64,000 bases of DNA from Rhodospirillaceae bacterium (lineage in GTDB: Bacteria; Pseudomonadota; Alphaproteobacteria; DSM-16000; Inquilinaceae), in assembly GCA_020638575.1 (NCBI GenBank), contig JACKIH010000003.1, positions 3,397,001-3,461,000 of the forward strand, in the 5' to 3' direction. Shown here one piece after another: positions 58,874 through 64,000 of this stretch (positions within the stretch are counted from its first letter, which is position 1; every line of letters begins with the position of its first letter). Made by a program: the position numbers and the translations under genes. The notes under the pieces are model-generated. The model was not told the origin of the DNA. It saw only the letters and a program-made list of their open reading frames with translations, and searched no databases.

Positions 58874-59359
58874 TTAGCCCAAACGGCGGCTCATCAGGTG
58901 GAAGGTGTTGCGCAGGGTGAAGGCGGCCCGGCCGTAGAGGCGCAGGGCCGCCGCGTTGTCCCTGGCCACTTCCAGGTGTACGGCCCGCACGTTCTGGGCG
59001 GCCAGCAGATCGGCGACGCGGTCGATCACCCGCCGGCCGATGCCGCGGCCGCGCGCGCTGTCCACCAGGTACAACTCGTCCAGGAAGGCGTCCCGCCCGC
59101 CGAACTCGATGGAATAGCCCAGGCACACCGCCACGTAGCCCAGCGTGCGGCCCTGTTGGCGAACAAGCCAGAGTCCGCCAAGATCGGGATCGGCGATGAG
59201 GCGGGCGATGGTGCGGCGGCGGTCGCCGGGTGCCATCGCGATGCCCTCATGGCGATGGTAGGCGGCAACCAGCTCCTGCACCTCGTCCAGATCGTCCGGC
59301 GTGCAGGCCACCAGCTCGGGCTCGTCCGGCGCCGGCACGGGCGCCGGCGGTTCAGGCAT
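58874..59359 (-). CDS. GNAT-family N-acetyltransferase
   Basis: A 161-residue acetyltransferase: DEVQELVAAYHRHEG at the N-terminus, LWLVRQQGRTLGYVAVCLG, the acetyl-CoA pyrophosphate loop in DSARGRGIGRRVIDR and LEVARDNAAALRLYGRAAF. The conserved order matches small GNATs that act on diverse amines; the substrate cannot be told. The start overlaps the hldD stop by 8 bp, so it is coupled to hldD. Confidence 0.87.
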   Translation of the reverse strand: MPEPPAPVPAPDEPELVACTPDDLDEVQELVAAYHRHEGIAMAPGDRRRTIARLIADPDLGGLWLVRQQGRTLGYVAVCLGYSIEFGGRDAFLDELYLVDSARGRGIGRRVIDRVADLLAAQNVRAVHLEVARDNAAALRLYGRAAFTLRNTFHLMSRRLG

Positions 59360-60338
59360 AGGGGTCGTCCGCGTTCAGATAGCTGCGGACATAGGTGGCC
59401 ACCCCGTCTTCCAGGGTGGTGAACGGCCGGTCGTAGCCGGCGGCGCGCAGCCGGTCCATGCGCGCTTCGGTGAAGTACTGGTATTTGGCCCGCAGCGTTT
59501 CCGGCATCTCCATGAACTCGATCCGCGGCGGGCGATTGAGGGCGGCGAACACGGCATTGGCGAGATCGACCCAGGTGCGCGCCTGCCCGGAACCGACATT
59601 GAACAGGCCGCTCACCTCCGGGTGGTCGTAAAGCCACAGCATCACGTCGACACAGTCGCCCACCCACACGAAATCGCGCTTCTGCCCGCCGTCGGGATAG
59701 TCCGGCCGGTAGGAGCGGAACAGCCGCGCCGGTTCGCCGGCGGCAAGCTGCGGGTGCAGCTTCGCCACCACGCTGCGCATGTCGCCCTTGTGGAACTCGC
59801 CCGGTCCGTAGACGTTGAAAAACTTGAGCCCGACCAGTTGCGGCGGCAGCGGCTCACCGCGCAGCGTCAGGCGCGCCAGGCGCCGGTCGACCACGTGCTT
59901 GGACCAGCCATAGGCGTTGAGCGGGCGCAACCGGGCGAGCGCTTCAGGGCTGGCGTCGTCGTCGAACCCGGCGGACCCGTCGCCGTAGGTGGCGGCCGAA
60001 GAGGCGTAGATCAGGCGGATGCGGTGGGTGGTGCACCAGGTCACCAGATCCAGCGTCAGCGCGATGTTGGAGGCCCGGATCAGGTCCGCGTCGCGCTCCG
60101 TGGTGGCCGATACGGCGCCCAGGTGAAACACCGCGGTGATGTGCGCGGCATGGCGGTGCAGGTAGGCGAACAGCTCGTCGGGCGGGATGATGGCGGCAAT
60201 CTCGCGCTTGGCGATGTTGCGCCATTTGTCGTCCTGGCCCAGGGTGTCGCAGACGACGAGATCGCCGAGATTGCGGCGCTCCAGGCCGTGGAGCAGATTG
60301 GCGCCGATGAAACCGGCGCCGCCGGTGACAATGATCAT
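59352..60338 (-). CDS. hldD: ADP-L-glycero-D-manno-heptose 6-epimerase
   Basis: Epimerises ADP-heptose for the LPS inner core; NADP-dependent, cytoplasmic. The 328-residue extended SDR has IIVTGGAGFIGANLLHGLE, FHLGAVSATTERD, IYASSAATYGDG, the Tyr-Lys pair in LNAYGWSKHVVDRR and LKFFNVYGPGEFHKGDMRSV. ATG at 60338. No other heptose gene is nearby; a GNAT gene overlaps its 3' end. It is divergent from ubiK. Confidence 0.93.
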   Translation of the reverse strand: MIIVTGGAGFIGANLLHGLERRNLGDLVVCDTLGQDDKWRNIAKREIAAIIPPDELFAYLHRHAAHITAVFHLGAVSATTERDADLIRASNIALTLDLVTWCTTHRIRLIYASSAATYGDGSAGFDDDASPEALARLRPLNAYGWSKHVVDRRLARLTLRGEPLPPQLVGLKFFNVYGPGEFHKGDMRSVVAKLHPQLAAGEPARLFRSYRPDYPDGGQKRDFVWVGDCVDVMLWLYDHPEVSGLFNVGSGQARTWVDLANAVFAALNRPPRIEFMEMPETLRAKYQYFTEARMDRLRAAGYDRPFTTLEDGVATYVRSYLNADDPYA

Positions 60339-60503
60339 GTGGCTGCGCCGCCTCGGTCGGCGTGTCGGAAAGTGCAAGGGCCCCCTTGGCCCGTGATACC
60401 GGGAAACCAACTGTGTTATAGGCGGGCCAGGGGACGCGGGCAATGCGGCCACCCGACGGCACCGGACCTTCCGGCGGCCCGAGCGATGGGGAACCTGATC
60501 GGC

Positions 60504-60863
60504 ATGCAGACAAACAATCCGATGTTCGAGGAGCTGGCGCGGCTGATGTCTGGCGCCATGGGCACGATGGCCGGGATGCGCGAGGAGGCCGAAGCCCAGA
60601 TGCGCCAGCAGATCGAGCGCGTGTTCCGGCGGCTCGACATGGTGACCCGCGAGGACTTCGAGGCGGTGCAGGAGATGGCGGCCACGGCGCGGGCGGAGCA
60701 GGAAGCACTGGCCGAGCGCGTTGCCGCCCTGGAAACCAGACTCGCCGAACTGGGTGGAGATGCCGCACCGGCCAAAGCAAAGGCGCGGCGCAGCCCCAAA
60801 GCCGCGTCGTCCGCCACAACCCGCAAGCGTGGCGCGTCCGCCGACGCGTCGAACGAAGACTAA
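60504..60863 (+). CDS. ubiK: Ubiquinone biosynthesis accessory factor UbiK
   Basis: A 119-residue BMFP-type protein. The N-terminal amphipathic part (MFEELARLMSGAMGTMAGMR) is followed by a coiled coil (about 30-85, with REDFEAVQEMAATARAEQE) and a basic Lys/Arg-rich tail. UbiK trimerises with UbiJ and helps the aerobic ubiquinone-modifying complex. The ATG at 60504 (MQTNN) fits alphaproteobacterial homologues; an ATG at 60486 adds six residues. Confidence 0.85.
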   Translation: MQTNNPMFEELARLMSGAMGTMAGMREEAEAQMRQQIERVFRRLDMVTREDFEAVQEMAATARAEQEALAERVAALETRLAELGGDAAPAKAKARRSPKAASSATTRKRGASADASNED

Positions 60864-60960
60864 CGCCGGTCGAGTCTTCGGCCGGATTTCACGAAACCAT
60901 CACGATGGACCGGGCAATTCGTGTTGCGACGTCGAGGTAGTCTGTGTAACGGTCGCCGAA

Positions 60961-60989
60961 TTGGTAGTCTGTTCATCGGCAGCTACAAT
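60961..60989 (+). promoter_or_regulatory. Probable ybjN-like gene promoter
   Basis: TTGGTA (60961-60966) and TACAAT (60984-60989) are separated by 17 nt and lie 93 bp before the ATG of the YbjN-like gene. A direct repeat GGTAGTCTGT at 60936-60945 and 60963-60972 (27 bp apart) overlaps the -35 and could bind a regulator. Confidence 0.5.
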
Positions 60990-61081
60990 ATCTCGGGGCC
61001 CATGGCAGATCTCGGATTCGAGACGCAGATCAGCAAGCACCGCCGGCCCGGCGGCGTGCCCCCACAGCGGAGGGGCCTGGC

Positions 61082-61585
61082 ATGACCATGCTGTCCACCG
61101 AAACCACCGCCGCCACCCAGAACCCGCTTGAGATTCTGGAGGAGATTGTCGGCGCCAACGACTGGTCGTTCGAGCGGCTGAGCGCCGAAGAGATGCTGGT
61201 GGAGATCAGTGGCCGCTGGTGCCACTACCGCCTGTTCTTCTTCTGGCAGGACGATGTCAGCGCGATGCAGTTCTCTTGCCAGTTCGACATGCGGGTGCTG
61301 CCCAACCGGCGGGCCGCGGTGGTGGAACTGTTGGCGGTGATCAACGAGCGCCTGTGGCTCGGTCATTTCGACATCGACGGCGAGGCCAGCTCGCCGATGT
61401 TCCGCCACACCACGCTGTTGCGCGGCGCCCAGGGGGCGAGCGTGGAGCAGCTTGAAGACCTCATCGACATCGCCATCACCGAGTGCGACCGTTTCTTCCC
61501 GGTGTTCCAGTTCGTCGTCTGGGGCGGCAAGTCGGCCCACGAGGCGGTTTCCGCCGCCATCCTCGACACCGTGGCCGAAGCGTAG
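61082..61585 (+). CDS. YbjN domain-containing protein
   Basis: A 167-residue alpha/beta protein of the YbjN/type III secretion chaperone-like fold. It shows DWSFERLSAEEMLVEISGRW, YRLFFFWQDDVSAMQFSCQF, LLAVINERLWLGHFDID and FRHTTLLRG. YbjN proteins affect motility, stress and exopolysaccharide in enterobacteria, but no mechanism is settled. It is followed by proC after 33 bp, a common alphaproteobacterial pairing. Confidence 0.87.
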   Translation: MTMLSTETTAATQNPLEILEEIVGANDWSFERLSAEEMLVEISGRWCHYRLFFFWQDDVSAMQFSCQFDMRVLPNRRAAVVELLAVINERLWLGHFDIDGEASSPMFRHTTLLRGAQGASVEQLEDLIDIAITECDRFFPVFQFVVWGGKSAHEAVSAAILDTVAEA

Positions 61586-61618
61586 CCGCGGCATCGTCCG
61601 TTCCAAAGGGCCTGGCCC

Positions 61619-62428
61619 ATGATCCACATGCGTGACCTTCTCCTGATCGGCTGCGGCAAGATGGGGGGAGCGATGCTGTCCGGCTGGCGCCGGGCGGCCG
61701 TTGCCGACCGCTATCTCGTGGTCGAGCCCAACACCGACGTGCCGCGCCTGTCCGGCGTCTATCCCGTCACCGATTTCGATGCCTTGCCGCCGGACACGCG
61801 GCCGGGCGTGGTGGTGCTGGCGGTAAAGCCCCAGGTGATGGACGAGGTGATCTTCCCCTACCGCAGCTTCGCCAAGTCCTCCACCGTGTTCCTGTCGATC
61901 GCGGCGGGCAAGCCGGTGGAGTATTTCCTCGACCGTCTGGGTGCCGGCGCGCGGGTGGTGCGCGCCATGCCCAACACGCCGGCCGCCATCGCCAAGGGTG
62001 TCTCGGTGCTGTTCGCCGGGCCGGGCGTGACGCCGGAACAAAAGGCGCTGTGCAGCGGCCTGCTGAGTGCCGTCGGCGCGGTGGAGTGGCTGGAGGACGA
62101 AGCGCTGATCGATGTGGTCACGGCGGTTTCGGGCGGCGGCCCGGCCTATGTGTTCCTGCTGATCGAAGCGCTGGCCAAGGCCGGCGAGGCGGCCGGCCTG
62201 CCCGCCGACATCGCCATGCGGCTCGCCCGCGGCACCGTGATCGGCGCTGGGGCGCTGGCAGAGCAGGCATCGGGTGAGCCGGCCTCGGTGCTGCGCGAGA
62301 ACGTCACCAGCCCCGGCGGCACCACGGCGGCGGCCCTGGCCGAGCTGATGGAGGGCGACGCCCTGGTGCAGTTGCTCACCCGCGCCGTCGCGGCCGCTGC
62401 CGCCCGCTCGCGCGAACTGGCCGGCTGA
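61619..62428 (+). CDS. proC: Pyrroline-5-carboxylate reductase
   Basis: Reduces pyrroline-5-carboxylate to proline with NAD(P)H. The 269-residue protein has LLLIGCGKMGGAMLSGWRRA, VVVLAVKPQVMDEV, VVRAMPNTPAAIAKGVSVLF, VVTAVSGGGPAYVFLLIEAL and VTSPGGTTAAAL, covering cofactor and substrate sites. Two ATGs (61619, 61628) are possible. It is transcribed with the YbjN-like gene and followed by a YbaK-like gene after 19 bp. Confidence 0.95.
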   Translation: MIHMRDLLLIGCGKMGGAMLSGWRRAAVADRYLVVEPNTDVPRLSGVYPVTDFDALPPDTRPGVVVLAVKPQVMDEVIFPYRSFAKSSTVFLSIAAGKPVEYFLDRLGAGARVVRAMPNTPAAIAKGVSVLFAGPGVTPEQKALCSGLLSAVGAVEWLEDEALIDVVTAVSGGGPAYVFLLIEALAKAGEAAGLPADIAMRLARGTVIGAGALAEQASGEPASVLRENVTSPGGTTAAALAELMEGDALVQLLTRAVAAAAARSRELAG

Positions 62429-62447
62429 ACCGGCGGACGTTACGGAC

Positions 62448-62963
62448 ATGACGAACATGGCGGACGCCCCGCTTCCCGCAGCCGCCCGCCGGGTGCAGGC
62501 GGCCATCGAAGCGGCCGGCGTACCTGCCCGCGTGGTGGTGTTTGCCGATACCACCCGCACCGCCGCCGACGCTGCCGCGGCCATCGGCTGCACCGTGGCG
62601 CAAATCGCCAAGTCGCTGGTGTTCCGCACCGATCCGGGAGATCGCCCGGTGCTGGTGGTGGCCTCGGGCGTCAACCGGGTGGACGAACGCGCCGTGGCGG
62701 CCGTGCTGGCGGATGAGACGGGCGGCGCCCGCATCAAGCGCGCCGATGCCGACTTCGTGCGCGCCAGCAGCGGCTATGCCATCGGCGGGGTACCGCCGGT
62801 GGGCCACGCCACGCCGCCGCTGGTGGTGCTCGACCGGGACCTGCTGGCGCTGCCGGAGATCTGGGCCGCGGCGGGTACGCCGAACGCGGTGGTCCGCCTG
62901 GCACCCGACCAGTTGCAGGCGCTGACCGGCGGCACGGTGGCGACCATCGCCAAATCCGCCTGA
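62448..62963 (+). CDS. YbaK/EbsC-family aminoacyl-tRNA deacylase
   Basis: A 171-residue trans-editing-type protein: VVVFADTTRTAADAAAAIGC, QIAKSLVFRTD with the conserved Lys, VASGVNRVDERAV, SSGYAIGGVPPVGHATP and GTPNAVVRLAPDQL. The family hydrolyses misacylated tRNA (Cys-tRNAPro or Ala-tRNAPro). Its place behind proC is suggestive, although the exact tRNA specificity cannot be read. Confidence 0.87.
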   Translation: MTNMADAPLPAAARRVQAAIEAAGVPARVVVFADTTRTAADAAAAIGCTVAQIAKSLVFRTDPGDRPVLVVASGVNRVDERAVAAVLADETGGARIKRADADFVRASSGYAIGGVPPVGHATPPLVVLDRDLLALPEIWAAAGTPNAVVRLAPDQLQALTGGTVATIAKSA

Positions 62964-63088
62964 AGCCGTTCGCCTAAACCTGTCCGCCTGACCCCGCCGG
63001 CTGGCCTGGAGGAGGACAGGGCCGATGCAGCACTCGCCCGAAATGCTCTAAGGTGCGGCGGTGCAGCGAAAGCGGAGGACTGGGAGAC

Positions 63089-63721
63089 ATGGCCGAACTG
63101 ACCACCGAGGACGCGATCGTCGCCGCAGCACTCGATCTGGCCGGCGCACGCGGCTGGAGTGCGGTGACGATGACGGAGATCGCCGCCGCAGCGGAAGTGC
63201 CGTTGGCGGAGACCGCACGGCTGTTCCCCGACAAGGGCGCGGTGCTGGACGGACTCGGCCGCATGGTCGACGCCGCCATGCTGTCCGGCGGTCCGGCGGA
63301 CACCGACGAGAGCCCGCGCGACCGGCTGTTCGACGTGATCATGCGGCGCTTCGATGCGCTGGCGGCCCACAAGGCCGGCGTCGAGTCGGTGCTGCGCGGC
63401 CTGCGCGGCGATCCGCTGACGGTGCTGGCGCGGCTACCCGGGGTGGAGCGCTCGGCCGCCTGGACGCTGGAACTGGCCGGGGTTGCCGTGGGCGGGCTGG
63501 GCGGTGCGCTGCAGGTGCGCATCCTCGCCCTGGCACTGGCGCGCGTGACCTGGGTGTGGCTGCGCGACGAGAGTCCGGACATGGCGCAGACCATGAAGGA
63601 ACTGGATCGCGTGCTCGCCAACGCCGAGCCGCTGCTCAGCCGCGTTGGCCAAGGATTCGTGCGGCGCAAAAATAAACCAAAAGATGAACTGGTAAACGAA
63701 GATCAACCCGCGGATTCATAA
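63089..63721 (+). CDS. TetR-type / COQ9-like protein upstream of phasin
   Basis: A 210-residue all-helical protein. The N-terminal TetR-like HTH is AIVAAALDLAGARGWSAVTM and EIAAAAEVPLAETARLFPDK. The C-terminal part has RDRLFDVIMRRFDALAAHK, which recalls COQ9, a TetR-fold ubiquinone-synthesis protein. Either a repressor or a COQ9-like lipid-binding protein is possible. GGGAGAC precedes the ATG. The phasin gene follows on the same strand after a promoter-bearing gap. Confidence 0.72.
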   Translation: MAELTTEDAIVAAALDLAGARGWSAVTMTEIAAAAEVPLAETARLFPDKGAVLDGLGRMVDAAMLSGGPADTDESPRDRLFDVIMRRFDALAAHKAGVESVLRGLRGDPLTVLARLPGVERSAAWTLELAGVAVGGLGGALQVRILALALARVTWVWLRDESPDMAQTMKELDRVLANAEPLLSRVGQGFVRRKNKPKDELVNEDQPADS

Positions 63722-63747
63722 GGCATTTCCTGCCCGCTGCTGCAATG

Positions 63748-63757
63748 CTGCACTGCA
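63748..63757 (+). promoter_or_regulatory. PhaR-like box upstream of phasin
   Basis: CTGCACTGCA fits seven of eight fixed bases of the PhaR consensus CTGC-N3/4-GCAG known for phasin promoters in Paracoccus and Rhodobacter. It ends 9 bp before the -35. The surrounding TGC-rich stretch (63738-63757) may hold a second half-site. Confidence 0.45.
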
Positions 63758-63766
63758 CAAAAATCC

Positions 63767-63795
63767 TTGACGTCAGCGACCGAGATGCTCATTAT
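63767..63795 (+). promoter_or_regulatory. Phasin gene promoter
   Basis: TTGACG (63767-63772) and CATTAT (63790-63795) are separated by 17 nt and lie 75 bp before the phasin ATG. Five of six and four of six consensus bases match. Confidence 0.6.
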
Positions 63796-63869
63796 GTAGG
63801 CATCGTATCAACCGAACGGCGCCTGTCGGGCCAAGCCCGTCCGCCGAAGCCCCTTAGGAGGTCGTGAAG

Positions 63870-64000
63870 ATGGTCGATCAGTTTAAGCCGCTGTGGGACA
63901 TGGACATCACCAAGATGATGGGCGACTTCAAGTTCCCCGGTCTGGACGTCGAAGGCCTTATGGCCACCCAGCGGAAGAACATCGAAGCCGTGCAGGCCGC
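63870..64000 (+). CDS. Phasin family protein (5' end only)
   Basis: The first 43 codons are visible before the window ends. MVDQFKPLWDMDITKMMGDF and the following PGLDVEGLMATQRKNIEAVQ match the N-terminus of alphaproteobacterial phasins, which coat polyhydroxyalkanoate granules. A strong AGGAGG lies upstream of the ATG at 63870. A promoter and PhaR-like box upstream fit granule-linked control. The gene continues beyond 64000. Confidence 0.87.
   Translation, partial: MVDQFKPLWDMDITKMMGDFKFPGLDVEGLMATQRKNIEAVQA

Noticed and set aside
1..64000. tRNA, rRNA or riboswitch genes
   Set aside because: I checked the intergenic spaces by eye and found no cloverleaf with a GTTCRA-type T-loop, no rRNA segments and no recognisable riboswitch core. 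A covariance-model scan would be decisive.

Overview
The window is high-GC DNA from an alphaproteobacterium, most likely Rhodospirillales-like. This is inferred from gene content: a phasin, a UbiK of the alphaproteobacterial type, a Caulobacter-like D-xylonate dehydratase, three tripartite or binding-protein uptake systems for organic acids and amines, and an lgt / NDUFAF7-type methyltransferase / pgeF / prs chain. Genes are densely packed on both strands. I see no rRNA, tRNA, CRISPR array, prophage or intact transposase gene.

Layout. 1-5.4 kb: a ribbon-helix-helix protein, a DUF2889 protein, the serine operon serC-serA and an orphan leucine-rich-repeat protein. 5.6-13.7 kb: a PAS histidine kinase, then a minus-strand run of RND adaptor, RND pump, rutE-like nitroreductase and an SGNH hydrolase. 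14-20.6 kb: anmK with a serine hydrolase, divergent from a block of two SGNH proteins, an MBOAT acyltransferase and a small membrane protein (probable envelope polymer O-acylation). 20.7-23.5 kb: fbp and a tandem pair of paralogous membrane proteins. 23.5-30.5 kb: a dctPQM TRAP operon with an SDR, divergent from an FAH-family gene, then a 267-bp transposon-like element with 31-bp inverted ends, hyi and a GlxA-type regulator. 30.7-33.2 kb: a Crp-type regulator, a DUF502 protein and a DeoR regulator. 33.2-41.6 kb: a PLP phospho-lyase-like protein and an APH-type kinase, divergent from a polyamine-type ABC transporter, an SDR and an isochorismatase-family hydrolase. 41.7-52 kb: a DapA-fold protein that has lost its active site, dgoD, a fused TRAP permease with its binding protein, a GntR regulator, xylD, a RidA protein and an omega-amino-acid transaminase. 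52-64 kb: nhaA, an outer-membrane-like protein, then housekeeping genes (prs, pgeF, NDUFAF7-like, lgt, GNAT, hldD, ubiK, ybjN, proC, ybaK), a TetR/COQ9-like protein and the start of a phasin gene.

How the genes fit together. The middle of the window is a catabolic region: each transporter is coupled to one to four enzymes and a regulator of the DeoR, GntR or AraC/GlxA class. The most distinctive features are a family of about 65-bp extragenic hairpins in four intergenic spaces, the transposon-like element, the catalytically degenerate DapA-like gene beside dgoD, the kinase/phospho-lyase/ABC locus, and the SGNH-SGNH-MBOAT block next to peptidoglycan-recycling genes.
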